DNA of 64,000 nucleotides from Castanea sativa (Eukaryota > Streptophyta > Magnoliopsida > Fagales > Fagaceae): positions 17,981,614 through 18,045,613 of the forward strand of contig NC_134015.1 of the NCBI RefSeq assembly GCF_040712315.1. The letters are read 5' to 3'. Every line of letters starts with the position of its first letter. The stretch's first letter is position 1. Made by a program: the position numbers and the translations under genes. Below are positions 11,925-22,968 of this stretch, piece after piece. The notes below the pieces were generated by a model. It was not told the origin of the DNA and searched no databases. It saw only the letters and a list, made by a program, of their open reading frames with translations.

Positions 11925-11963
11925 CAGAGGATAAGTATTTGCTTCCTTATTGATTAGTAACAT

Positions 11964-11975
11964 GCTTTTTATAGG
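11964..11975 (-). promoter_or_regulatory. TATA-like box of VQ gene copy 1
   Basis: On the minus strand the bases read CCTATAAAAAGC, about 80 to 90 bases upstream of the ATG. A W-box core (TTGAC) lies farther upstream at 12068-12072 on the plus strand. Both are sequence matches only. Confidence 0.55.
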
Positions 11976-14009
11976 CTTTATATTTGCTTCCTTGATTGAG
12001 ACATTAAGAAATGGTTTTTACAAACGAGGTGTGCGTAGGAAAGGACAAATTGGTATGAGTAAACGAATTGACTATAGAAAGTAGTTTCAACTTTCAAGAC
12101 CATGCATGCAAGAGACCAATTGTCTAATACAACTTTCTTTTGGTGGCACCGTTCTAAAATGACTGCCAAAGCCAAATAAATTATAGTTCTTGATTTTGAA
12201 AACTTACAATATAGTCAAGATATTAATCATTAAGAATTAACTATAATCGCGGTAGATATTTTTTTTTTTGGATAAAATCGCGGTAGATATTAAATAAAGG
12301 TGAAAAAATAATTAAAGAGACAAAGATATATACCTAATAAAGTGAAAGAGCACCCTAGTTTTTCCAAAGTTTCTTGACCAATATTTGGGCGCATGTATAA
12401 ATTATAGACATATGTATTTTGTTTATCATGACTTTCTTGATTCGTGCACTTGAGCCTGTCTCTCTCTAGATGATTAAGTAAAAATTTTGTTAAAGACATT
12501 CAACAAAGAGTAGCTACAACAGGAACCCCTGTGTCATTAAACAAAATGTCAATAACATCTTCAAAATAATATTAACAAAACATATCCTTGACGAGAAAGA
12601 TATTCATAATGCCCAGTAGAAAATACCAACTCAGATCGCCTTCCAACTTTTTTTTTTCATAAAAAAATAAAAAGTATAAATAACATCAAGAGAAAGGCAT
12701 ACACCATAATTACCACTAACATGCATGTAGCATCCTTATTAAATTCACAAGGCCCTTGCATCGCACCAAAAATTACAAATTATCCCTTTTTTTTATTTTT
12801 CTTCTTAATTGTTTGCTTATGGCCACCTTAAAGTTTATATTTCTCATTGATTTCATTCTCTATATGTCAGATCATGAATTAATAATTCATCTAATTTTCA
12901 ATAAAAATAAAAATAAAAATCCAATTGTTTGGAACTTTTTCCAAAGGTACATGTTGAGCCCTGGGAAGTGGGAAAATCCCTCCTCCTCCCCTCACCCCTC
13001 ATCTTTTTTGGAAACATTTCTGGAAACATTTCGTTTTCCATTTCATAGAATTATATTCATAAGTAATTCACTGGCCTCCTTAATTTTTTTTAAATCTTTA
13101 TATTCTTGTTAATATAAACATATTTATAGATAATACTAAAATAAATTAAATCACAATCCTCCCAAAATATATGTCAAGTGATGATATATCTCAAATCACA
13201 TGTGTTTAAATATTTAGAAGCCACATGAATACTAAATAAAATAATTTCTTTAATAATTTTTCAATTATATATTGGATCAAGTATATGATTAAACCAATTA
13301 TAAATGGTAGACATACGATCAAAACAATTGAAAATTAAATGGTATTACAAGAAAGGAATCAAGTTTGGAAAAATATTATTACATTTGACGATTAATGTGA
13401 ATATATATACATATATGTATATAACTTTACATCTAAATAATTTCAAAAGAAAAGCATAAAATATAAAATGAATTCTTAAAATTATTCTACATGCATGTAA
13501 ATGAGAATGACAATGAATTTTTTTTAAGCTTGTAGTTTGTTGGTCTTAATTCTCTTTAGATAGAGTAATTTAAATTCAAGTTGTATGGGATATGTATATG
13601 GTAACAAATAAGTTATATTTTGTGTAATTATTTACGATACTACATCAATTTATAAATTTTTATAGGATTAATATTTTAAATATATGAATAATGAATATAT
13701 AATTTTGTTGTTGTTAATATGAAAATCACTTGTGTTAATTACATGTTATTTAATATTTGATTCACAAACTCATATTTTGTGTATAATTTTAAAGTTAAAA
13801 AATTGAAATTTTAACAATCTTAACGAGATAATTATTAATCTTTAATCATCTTGATATTCTGTAAATATGAATGGTATAAGAAACTAATGTAATCCAATAA
13901 TTAATTTATCAAATTACTTTTTAAATAGATAGTTATATAAACTTATAAAGGAGTGGGTGTAAAGTAACATCTTATTATGAGTTAAACCATTATAATTTCA
14001 ACATGACCC

Positions 14010-14041
<32 letters not shown>

Positions 14042-14504
14042 GGGTCATGTTGAAATTATGCTAAACATTTCAGTCTCTTTCGGTATTTGTGAGACTTTCT
14101 TCTTCACTACTCAAAGAAGTCTCCTCCTTGCACCAGCTTTATGGGTAGCCTTATATTGCCCCTGTTTGGCTTTGTTGCAAGAAGTAGAGCTTTTGCTATA
14201 CATTTTTGGTAGTAGAACTTTTGTGTCATTAAATTTGAAATGAAAAAGTCATTAATTAGCTATTTAAGCACATGACTAGTGAGTAGTGCTACAACCACAA
14301 ATAATTTTATAATATTTTTACAAAATGTTAATGTGGCTAACGAAAAAAACAATCAATATTTTTAAATAAAAGAGAAAGCAAGAAACTATTTATTATTATT
14401 ATAATATTTTCATATAAAATAATTCTTAATTGAAACAATAATAAACTTTAAAATTTAAGTGAAACTAAGAAATAATACAATAGATTTTTGATATCAAGCA
14501 AACA
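11976..14504. other. AT-rich intergenic DNA upstream of VQ copy 1
   Basis: No further gene is supported. A 16-base word AATCGCGGTAGATATT occurs twice (near 12245 and 12276). The inverted repeat at 13992-14059 is listed separately. Near 14290-14340 there is a fragment of the MITE seen at 3801-4504. Confidence 0.5.
13992..14059. repeat. Perfect 18-bp inverted repeat around a TA/CA microsatellite
   Basis: ATAATTTCAACATGACCC at 13992-14009 is exactly complemented by GGGTCATGTTGAAATTAT at 14042-14059. The 32-base spacer is (TA)n followed by (CA)n. The structure could form a hairpin or cruciform. No flanking target duplication is obvious. Confidence 0.9.
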
Positions 14505-15343
14505 CTAAATTTATCGATCCGACTGATGAGGTGTACACGAGCTCGAGGAAGGCACCTACTACAACTCCAACTTATGCTAGCCGAACTGTGAACTAACACT
14601 TGTAGCTTTAGTTTGAGATCAGAGAGAATGACAGTTGATCACCGATAGGTGCTATGATAGAGTCCCTCGCTCTTCTGGGCTCGTTTCATAAACTTGCTCT
14701 TAGGTTCAAGTTGTAGTTGACTTCTGGTTCAGGGAAAGCGAAGCGCTCAAGCTCCGAGGGTCGTAGTAAACTCCGCCTTTGCGAGGATGTCTTTAATCAG
14801 CCACTGCCAAGGCAACAAAGCTAGCATCAAACCTACCTGCCCCTTAATTCCTACCATCCTCAATGACAGAAGAAAGATAAGCTAAAATGGGAAATGGAGA
14901 GGCAGGAAGAAAGATTCTCACTTGGACAGGAGATGCAAACGAGTTTTGGTCTAGCTCCAAGAAGTATGGGAGAGAAGGAGGCAAGGCCAAGCTAAGCTAA
15001 ACCTAAACGTATGCAATCCTCTGGGCAATCACGAGGGATCCATTGAGATCGATTCAAATTGGACATACAAAATCTTTCATTCAATGATACTATATGCATG
15101 CAAGATGTATTGAAGGTAAAAAAAGAATCCTTTTCTTTATAATCGTATCTACTGTGATAATAAAGCAGAACGTGAGTCTCCAAAACCCGATGTCACTATC
15201 GCTCGAGAAGTAAGTTAGCTGGTCCTTGTTTGGTCATAAGGATAACCATTCTTATTAGGTCAGAGGCAGCCGGCCTAGGGGTTACCCACGATTGGTAATG
15301 GCATAGCCAAAAGAGGGGTAGGGGAGAGAAGGATACGTGCTGG

Positions 15344-15453
15344 GTAGTGCAGCGCATCTGTTTCGGGTACAGAGGCGACGAAGGGTGCTAACCCGGCCAC
15401 CCTACCCAGCAGGTCAGTGGTGGGCCGACCATAGGTTCGAATCCTGCCACCTT
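15344..15453 (+). pseudogene. Broken tRNA-Pro relic (mitochondrial type)
   Basis: The 5' part AGTGCAGCGCATCTG, an anticodon stem TCTGT/ACAGA with loop TTCGGGT, and the 3' part CATAGGTTCGAATCCTG-CCACCTT match the layout I know for plant mitochondrial tRNA-Pro. Anticodon positions 15364-15366 read CGG, where the usual gene has TGG. About 50 extra bases (15376-15426) separate the anticodon arm from the T arm, and the 5' acceptor strand is not found. GTGCTGGGTAG (15338-15348) and CTACCCAGCA (15401-15410) form an inverted repeat across the anticodon arm. It cannot fold as a normal tRNA, so I call it a relic. Confidence 0.6.
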
Positions 15454-16777
15454 TCTTGGGGATCATCCTATGGTTATCTGATGATGGGAATAACAAAGCA
15501 GAAATTTGGAAATGAGTATGAAATGTCAATATATGAATTGTATCATTATTCGTTATTTTCGAGTCTTTTTGTTGCATTCACTTGCAACAAGAAACAACCA
15601 CACACGTAGCTAAGATCATAAAATAGATCTATAGGTACTGTCAACGACTTTTGAACTATATCTCATAACCAAAACCCCCTCTCTTTCTGACTAGGATTAG
15701 CTTCGATAATAAGAACATCGAAAGGTAGAAGTGAACTAGTTTATCCGCCCACACGTCTCTCTTCATGATCATCTTTTGATGAAAAGGAATGCATCTAGGA
15801 ATACCAGACCGGTTTAGTGACATTAGAAAGGGAAAGGGGGTCTCTTTTACAAAAAAAAAAAATCAATTAAGGGATTACAGCCAAAATAATGTAGTTGTGT
15901 TGTTGTTGTTCGCCGCCTCGACGCATTCCCTTCTCTCCCTGGCATCGTCCCACACAGAAAGAAAGAGCGCAGAGCCCCGGCCCGACCTGTAGGTCCGCTA
16001 ACGTAAAGCGAGGAGTTGAGCCTGAACTGGCGAACCGAAGTCACTTTCGGAACCATACTTCCTACAGCTAACACGTGCCCAGTCCAGCGGGAACGCGCAG
16101 CGCAAACGAACGTGAGCTGCTATACGGAATCCCCCGCTGGCCATCAGGGACCAAGTGGTAAGGCCATGATCTGCAGGGAACGGATCACTCATTCTTCCAC
16201 TAGGGATAGGTTCACGAATGACAACTCCAAATGTCACACATCCATCCTCAAGGAAGCTGCTAATCAGATGCAGATTCCATGTTGCCGTATTGATGAAGCA
16301 GTGGGCATCAAAGGAAGTTAGCTTATAAGCAAAGCAAGGAAAGGCAAAAGAGGATTAACACGACTTAGCTACTTTCCTGAAAACGGAAACAGAAGAGAAA
16401 GGTGACTCACTTCATTCAGTAAAGCTAGAAAGCAACTGAAAGAGGCACATCATACGGGTCTGAAAGTCTAGCCTACCAAGGAGCAAAGCTTCAGTGACTT
16501 TCTTTCATTTTGGTTATGGAAAGTGAAAGTAGTTTCGTATAGTACGAGATCGTTTCACACCTCACGCTGCTTACACCTCTTGCCTATCAAAGTTCTATTC
16601 AAAAACCTCGTCTGAGAACTTGTATAGAGAAGGATTTCCCGCGGCGTGATTCTCAAAGAATTCGCTCAATTCTACCTTAGCAAAAGATTAAGATCCAAAG
16701 TCTCTTCTTCTCAAGAGACCCACTCTGCTAATGCCGTAGGTATCTTCACACCTAAGTCAAGTAAGAACCCCCCTTAA

Positions 16778-16941
16778 GTTGTTGACTCAGGAGCTTCGAA
16801 CCGCCGGGTCAACTGATGATTTCTCTTATCTTTCAAACGATGTTGGTAATGTTTCAATTTCCCTTGCTAATGGTGAAACTCTTCCTATTTAAGGAACAAG
16901 AACAGTCTCACTTCCTTCTCTTTCATGTGGTCAAGTTATGG
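16778..16941 (+). pseudogene. Copia protease scrap inside the organelle-like block
   Basis: The translation begins VVDSGAS (protease active-site motif) and, after a shift of one base near 16812, continues in another frame as TDDFSYLSNDVG...SLANGETLPI, then an in-frame stop, then GTRTVSLPSLSCGQVMG. This is the usual order downstream of the DSGA motif in copia proteases. It is broken by a frameshift and a stop. It may have been in the mitochondrial donor (plant mitochondrial genomes carry copia scraps) or may have been joined in the nucleus. Confidence 0.65.
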
Positions 16942-17405
16942 GGAGTACAACTGACAGGGACACTGACACGGTCTTGGACTGCAATAAATGGGAACTGCTT
17001 ATAAGTTCCATTCTAGCCCCGAGACGAACAACGGAGAGGGGAGGACTCAGCATAGTGACCAGTCGACCTGCCCTATGCCGGTTCAGGCCCTGTAATGAGA
17101 ACTCCCCATAGATTGGCTTATGCCTCATGCCCACCTATCCCGATCTGTATTCTAGTTCTATCCTCCGATGGGGCTTCTCGATATGGCTAGACTGTCTTTC
17201 CTAGCAATGTGATTTAACCATACACTGGAGTCTCTTCTTATTGGTTTTTATTTAAATCCACCATTAATGTCACTTATTCATTTACCAATAACTACTCATT
17301 ACAACAACAGTTTGTAAATTTTTTTTTGTAAAAAAGTTTATATCTCTAGCACTACTCATGATCAATTATTGAGAATAGTACTTTAAAACTCTAGATTTAT
17401 ATTTT

Positions 17406-17592
17406 AGGATCATTCTAACGAATGCCCTTAGAGCAATGGTTAACAATTCATTTTAGGAAAGTTTTGACACCACTTTTGGAAAATGAAAAAAACTGTCAAA
17501 ACATTAATTGCTTTTTTTCTTTTCTTTTCTCATAAAAACTTTTTTTAAAATAAATTGTTAACCGTTGCCTTAAGGCATTCGTTAGCATTTCC
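17406..17592. mobile_element. Mutator-type MITE (187 bp), 9-bp TSD
   Basis: The terminal arms are inverted: AGGATCATTCTAACGAATGC on the left and, complemented, GGAAATGCTAACGAATGCC from the right, continuing through GGTTAACAATTCATTTTA-like sequence. TTATATTTT flanks it at 17397-17405 and 17593-17601, the 9-bp duplication expected for Mutator-like elements. A relative lies at 54830-55001. It has no coding capacity. Confidence 0.85.
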
Positions 17593-17891
17593 TTATATTT
17601 TATGCATGGCCAATAAATTATAGACTTTTTCCCTAAAAGAAGTTCTAGATTTCAGTGTTTCCTTCTAGACTTATTGAGGAGCTTTTTCACCAGTTTCACT
17701 AATATGTCAATTGGTTATATTTGATTATGTATTTAACTTGGTTTTGGTTACCACCATAACAATATGTATGTTTAACTAAGTTACTAAGTCAACTATTTGA
17801 AAGAAGAAAACCATCTAAATTCAACTAAGTTATGTGATTTGTGGCTTCCAAAAAAAAAATATTATATGCTTTGCCCCCACAATAATATTAA

Positions 17892-17892
17892 C

Positions 17893-17969
<77 letters not shown>
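17892..17969. repeat. (TA)n(GA)n microsatellite
   Basis: A short TA run (about 17892-17906) passes into about 31 GA units (17907-17969). A frame of repeated Arg-Glu runs across it and is not a gene. Confidence 0.95.
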
Positions 17970-17973
<4 letters not shown>

Positions 17974-18223
17974 TGGTTGGGTTCAGGTTACACCTAGTGT
18001 AACTCTAAGTAATGTTACACCACCTAACATCTTATTATTAAATTCATATTTTGAAAATCCAACCGTTGAATTACATGTTTTATATATTTTTAATATACAT
18101 GCCAATTTTTATGTCAATCGGATATAATTTACCATTTAATTTATAAACTTATCTTTTATACATTATTTTAAACTACAAAAATTTGAATTTAAACAATTAA
18201 CTGATAAAATGGCTATTAATCTT

Positions 18224-18670
18224 CTTTTTTTTAGATAAAAGATAGAAATTTATTGATATAAGAAGCATACAAACAAAGAGAAAATAGAACCCTGGCACCA
18301 TCTAGGAAAGCTGCAATTACAAAAACAAAGAAATAAAAAATAGCCAAGGCCATACATAATCATGTGCAGAAAAACAACGAAAATAAACACCATTAAGAGC
18401 ATATTTATGCATCAACCAGTAAGAGCATGTTTGTGTAGCAACCAGCCTCTGAAACTCCTCCAGTAAACCAATAGCCCCATCATGTATAGACTTGGGATGT
18501 ACTTGAAGCTTCTCAAAATAAAATATATTTCGAGCATTCCATATAGCTCATGCAGTCATAGCCCATTTTTCTAAATCCACTTGTGGAAGTTTATCTATCA
18601 AACAATAAAAATCTTGAACATTATTAGATAGTTTCTAGATCCTTCCTCTATATTGGCACCCAAGAAATCC
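18224..18670 (-). mobile_element. 5'-truncated LINE, 3' end fragment (antisense)
   Basis: A T-run at 18224-18232 followed by AGATAAAAGATAGAAATTTA is the complement of a LINE tail, matching the 3' end at 673-1000. Minus-strand frames near 18440-18560 give WNARNIFYFEKLQVHPKSI, the linker typical of plant LINE ORF2 between the zinc-binding and RNase H domains. Several stops break it. Confidence 0.7.
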
Positions 18671-19059
18671 CAAAAAGAAGGGAAAGCCCAAACTCAGGAA
18701 GCCAACAAACACAAGCCTTCTTACAGCTACGGGATACTCACAACAAGGCCCCTACCAGAAGGAAAAAGGGAATAAAATCAAAAAAGAAGCCTAAATTGGA
18801 TAAGGGCAAAATGCGGCCTGACCCAATGAATAGACAAGCCCAGAAGGGATCTTATCCCTTGTAAAAAGAAATGAGTCCATAAAGAAAGGGAAAAGCAAGA
18901 AGTTTAAAAGCCTAAGGCCCTAGGTAGAGAGAAAGGACGAGGATCTGCATTAGCATCGAGGACTTGAGGTTGAATGCTGAACTGTTTGAGAAAGGAGGAA
19001 GACCGAGGGACCTCGATGAAGGAAGAAAGACTAAAAGCGTGACAAGATTGAGTACCTTT

Positions 19060-19917
19060 TGTTTGTTCGTTTAGATCCCTTAAACTAAATTGTTTAACCT
19101 AATTTATTAACGAAGTGATTACTTAGATTAATTTTCAGATCTAGGTTAAACACAAATAAATCATATCTTGCAAAGATGCGAAAAAATAAATAACACCACG
19201 ATACGATGATCCAAGAAAACTGATGAAACTAACTGTTTCAAGGTAAAAATCTGAGTAGGATTTGACGTAACTATCTTCAAGGTAAAGTTAATCCACTATA
19301 AGATAATTGAAGTTTTTACAATCAGATTTAACTCTAAATCTATTGTTATCTAATGTAGTTACTTACTGACACGACCACACACAAGCTCCGAATCCATAAG
19401 CTCCTTCTCTTCTTGGATTTACACCAACATAAGCCACCTTGCTTGTGACTTTGAGATCCCACTCAAAGGTTTCAGATCACCATCAGTAGTGATCTTGATG
19501 CAGCAACTATGTTCAACCAACGCTTGATTGTAGTTCTTACTCCAGTAAATTCTTGTGTAATTAGAAGGTACAAAACCTCTCAGATCTCACAAAGAGTAAC
19601 ACACAAGTCTTCCAAAAGTCTTCAAAACATGGTTAGGGTTTTCCTTTTATATGTGGAGAAGTTTAAATAAAACCCTAAACGTTTTCGCGAGTTTGGGTCT
19701 GTTTAAAAATCTGCAAAAAAAAATTGTCTGCAATTCTCGATTGGTCGAGCAAGGTAGAATCACACTCCCTTTTTTTGAACTCAGCTGGACTTGAACCTTG
19801 AAACACCCACATTTAAGCCTTGCCTAAAACCTAGACAAGACATGTTTTGTTCTTGGTTTACCAGCACAATATAAATGTGATTCTAAATATTCAAATCTAA
19901 ATCTTTAGAACCTAACA
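19060..19917 (-). mobile_element. Copia solo LTR (858 bp) with 5-bp TSD CCTTT
   Basis: On the minus strand it starts TGTTAGGTTCTAAAG and ends ...CTAAACGAACAAACA. CCTTT flanks it at 19055-19059 and 19918-19922. A TATA-like region (ACATATAAAAGG on the minus strand) lies near 19645-19656. It is the same family as 8423-9257 and 28341-29200. It lies inside the older LTR-like element, so it inserted later. Confidence 0.92.
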
Positions 19918-20584
19918 CCTTTATAAGAAGCCTTCATCCCGACAAAAGATCAACACCATTTTAGAAAAAGGCATGCCGTGACCAGTCATTATTAGAATGG
20001 AGGAACCTTTGATATGTCCACCCCTCCAGGTTTGGAAAGAGACCCATCCTCGTTGACCTTGAAAAGGATCTGAAACGGTTGGGAAGAAAGCATCTTCTAT
20101 AAGGGGAAGGTTATAAGAAGTGCTTTCAAGGGTTACTGCAAGGAAAAGAGAAAAGAGAAAAGAGAAAAGAGAATGAGAAAGGGAAGATATCTCGAGATAC
20201 TCATTCCAAAATAAGATTGGAAAAGTCGAGGACTTGGGGAGAAAATGGTAAATTCATGCCCTTCAAGTTTCACCATAAAAGGAAGTCACCTTGAACGTGT
20301 GGAGGGCAGAGAAACAAGGAATAGCAAAAGTGTGAAAAAGAAAAACACTTGAGAGTTTTTTCTGCGTTAAACCTGAGGTTCAAATTTTACAAGTCTTAGG
20401 GTTCCTTGAGACCTTTCTCTCAAGACTGTGAACTTTGAGATTCAGGGAGATTCTCAGTTTTGAGATTACTCTTACTTCTTTGAAAAGCTTGTTCCTTTTG
20501 AGAATAATAAATTCATTAATAAAAATTTATTGATGGCTTGCATTTATTGATGTCTTTGTCCTTCTTTTCATTATTCAGTTTTAA

Positions 20585-20770
20585 CCATGGTTTTAAAAAC
20601 CGAACCAAGAATCAAACCATTTTTTTCAAAATTTCCGGTTTTTCCCGGTTTTTGACCGATTTTTCGGTTTTTGACCGGTTGTTGACCGGTTTTGAGACAT
20701 TTAACTGGACCGGACTACACCGGTTTTCCCGGTTGAACCGGCCAGTCCGGTCCCGTTTTTAAAACAGTGG
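20585..20770. mobile_element. MITE with CCGGTTTT-rich core (186 bp)
   Basis: The termini CCATGGTTTTAAAAAC and (complemented) CCACTGTTTTAAAAAC agree at 14 of 16 positions. TTTAA flanks it at 20580-20584 and 20771-20775. The core is built from short repeats such as TTTTTGACCG and GACCGG. It interrupts the LTR-like element. The superfamily is not clear; with a 5-base duplication it is not a standard Mutator (9) or hAT (8) case. Confidence 0.8.
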
Positions 20771-21176
20771 TTTAACAGTTCCCAAGTTCTTCATTAATGT
20801 ATAGGCCTTCCTTGTGCTTTTTTGTTTCTTGTCTTATTTGCAGTTTGTGTATAGCTCGATTTAATAGCCCAATCTTGCAGGTTTTTATCTTGGTGAACCG
20901 ACTTCAACTCGCCCAAAGATCCCTGTCCTCTCAACAAGCCCACGACATCCTATTGGGCTTGGGTTTAAGGACCTGTCACAAAAGGGACCTCACACTTTGC
21001 ATAAAGCCCACGCATTCCTTGCAAACAAGCATTCCCACAAAATATGAGCAGCTAACTCAGCTTGCTGGCAGCAGCACTCACACCATGGATCAATCTAAAT
21101 CTTTCGATGATGTAACTTGAACCCAATCCATATATATATAAAAGCACGCATTCAAATCCATTAATTCCCCCTATAT

Positions 21177-21990
21177 AAGGGTCGTCAATGGGCCGAGTCG
21201 GGCCGGCCCGGCCCATTTTCACTTGGCCTATGGGCACAATGGGCTGGGCATAATAGGCTATTAACTAGTTAACGGGCCGGGTCGGGCTGGGCCGAAAGAG
21301 AAAACCTTAGCCCATGGGCAATGCCCATTTTGTCTTTAGTGAGCTGGGCTATCGGGTTGGGCCTAATGGGCTACCCATGGACTTATGTTAGCATATTATT
21401 TTATTATTTTTATAAGGAAAGAATTAATTTTTTATAAGGGAATAATCAATCTATTTTTTTTAAAGGAAAGAATTAAAAAATTTAATACTTAATCACAAAT
21501 TTTTTTACATTCAAATCTATCTAATTTTTTGTTTTGTTGATGGAAACCTATTTAATTTTTTTTATTAAGGCTTTAAATAGCTTTTTATTTTATCTTTAAT
21601 AATAAAAAATGTCAAATGGTTAATTCAAATTTGCTAGACTACTAGAAAAATATATATTTAGTAAACTAAGTTTTGCACAATTACTTTGAGTATCTTAGTG
21701 GTTGAAGGAGTTCTCTTAAGAAATTCATTTATAATATCTCAAGATCAATCCTTCATACACTTTCTATATATTTTTGTTATGAATTATAAGTTATTGGGCT
21801 GGGCAACAGGTTGGGCTACTGGGCTAGCCCACCGTGTACCCACGGGCATAAAAACTAGCCCACAGCCTAACCCACTGGGCTAGTGGACTACCCATGAGCC
21901 TTAATAACAACAGGTCGGGCTACCCATTAGCCCAGTGGGCAGTCGAGTTTCTGGGTCGGGTTATGGACCGTGGGCTATTTGATGACCCTT
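21177..21990. mobile_element. Non-autonomous GGGCC-rich TIR element (814 bp)
   Basis: It starts AAGGGTCGTCAATGGGCC and ends with the complement of AAGGGTCATCAAATAGCCC. Subterminal regions are dense in GGGCCGG, GGGCTGGG and AGCCCA words on both sides, while the centre is AT-rich. No transposase frame is visible. The flanks (CTATATA and CTCCTATATA) are similar, but I cannot fix a clean 8-bp duplication, so hAT membership is only a guess. Confidence 0.65.
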
Positions 21991-22968
21991 ACTCCTATAT
22001 ATGTTTTAAGCCAAAATAAATAAATATAAGCATGCATAAGAAAAATGTTTTTAAAAATGACATGCTTCGATCATAAAATAATATAATTAAACTAAAAATT
22101 TCAATAATTGCACTAGAAATTTAAACATGTCAAGAATCAAATCGTATGCATACATTTGTTTCCCTGAATTAATGTTGTGTATACTTATGGATCTTCTATT
22201 TTTTTTTTTTTAGATAATTATTATATTAGGGAAGGAGAAATTAATTTATATCATGATTCTCCTCATAAAAAAAAAACAATCAATGCTACTATTTTTTTTT
22301 TTTTTTTTGGAGAAAGATGCTGCTAAACTATTAAAAATACTATAAAAAAATAAAAAAAAACAACAACAACAACAACGTAAAAGAAAAACCTGTAACACTC
22401 ATGACACTAACTAAATTACTATAATTAATTAGGAACTTTTTAGTTAATTAAAGCAGTGTAAACTAGTGTAAGAACATGCTAATTAATTAATTGCTTTCTG
22501 CATAAAATTTCCCAATAAAATAGAACTGATCATCATTGACATCAGTCAATGATAACGTTTCCACGTGTCACTAATTGAATGGTTATGCATGATTTTCATT
22601 TTTAACTGCCTTGAAAACCTTGGCTTCAAAGGCATCCCGTCGCTCCACGCTTCCGCTATATTATTAGTTGGAAAGATAAAATATCAGAGGTACCAACAAA
22701 GCACAATTAATCCCTTCTAGAAAAGGAATCAAACATCGTACGTACTTTTTCTCCAAAAATCGTTGAAAGATGCATAAACTGAGTTGTTGGCCACCTTGAG
22801 AACTAAGTAATTGTGGGTCACAACTGCTTGAAATTATCTGAAGAATTAGTCAAAGAGGGAGGCTTCTCCAAGCTTTTTATACTCTATGTTCTTCCAACAG
22901 AAATATATAACACACATGTAGTTGACAAGCGTGCTAGAGGTTTATTAGATTTCAAAAAAAAAAAAAAA
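21991..22968. other. AT-rich intergenic DNA
   Basis: No supported gene. There are poly-T and poly-A runs near 22200 and 22300 and a short ACA repeat near 22360. The palindromic motif at 22532-22570 is listed separately. Confidence 0.5.
22532..22570. promoter_or_regulatory. Palindromic W-box pair next to a G-box
   Basis: ATCATTGAC-ATCA-GTCAATGAT is a perfect 9-bp inverted repeat containing a W-box core (TTGAC) in each arm. Ten bases on comes CCACGTGTCA, a G-box-type ACGT element. W-boxes bind WRKY factors and G-boxes bind bZIP/bHLH factors in known plant promoters. No convincing gene starts close by, so the function is unproven. Confidence 0.35.

Larger units (their letters stand above)
14505..17215. 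other. Probable nuclear mitochondrial DNA insert (NUMT)
   Basis: This block has visibly higher GC content and a different word style from its AT-rich surroundings. It contains a broken mitochondrial-type tRNA-Pro (15344-15453). The stretch at about 15900-16310 (GCCGCCTCGACGCATTCCC, GCGAACCGAAGTCACTTTC, CCCCCGCTGGCCATCAGGG) is of the kind I associate with plant mitochondrial intergenic DNA. Short open frames occur (for example 16016-16321 plus and 15998-16237 minus), but none is a recognised mitochondrial gene. Boundaries are judged from composition and could be off by tens of bases. An alternative is a mosaic of older nuclear repeats. A search against plant mitochondrial genomes would settle it. 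Confidence 0.65.
18671..21060 (+). mobile_element. Old LTR-like element, twice interrupted
   Basis: It has the same layout as 1300-2930: a purine-rich 5' part with AAGCCCAGAAGG-type words, a TATA-like box (ACCATAAAAGGAAG) near 20274, the shared motif TTTACAAGTCTTAG near 20386, and a CCTTGTGC block near 20810. It is interrupted by the copia solo LTR at 19060-19917 and the MITE at 20585-20770. A short repeated AAAAGAGA run lies at 20150-20172. I see no protein domain, and the exact ends are uncertain. Confidence 0.5.

Noticed and set aside
15275..15577. 100-codon minus frame across the tRNA-Pro relic
   Set aside because: It runs through tRNA-like DNA and has no recognisable domain; chance frame in GC-richer DNA.
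15998..16321. Overlapping frames on both strands in the organelle-like block
   Set aside because: Neither matches a mitochondrial gene I know; opposed frames of similar length suggest chance.
16490..16740. Possible rRNA fragment in the organelle-like block
   Set aside because: A few words (CACGCTGCTTACACCTC) seemed rRNA-like, but I could not align them to a conserved rRNA helix.
17797..17997. 66-codon frame with repeated Arg-Glu
   Set aside because: It is a translation of the (GA)n tract, with no flanking coding signal.
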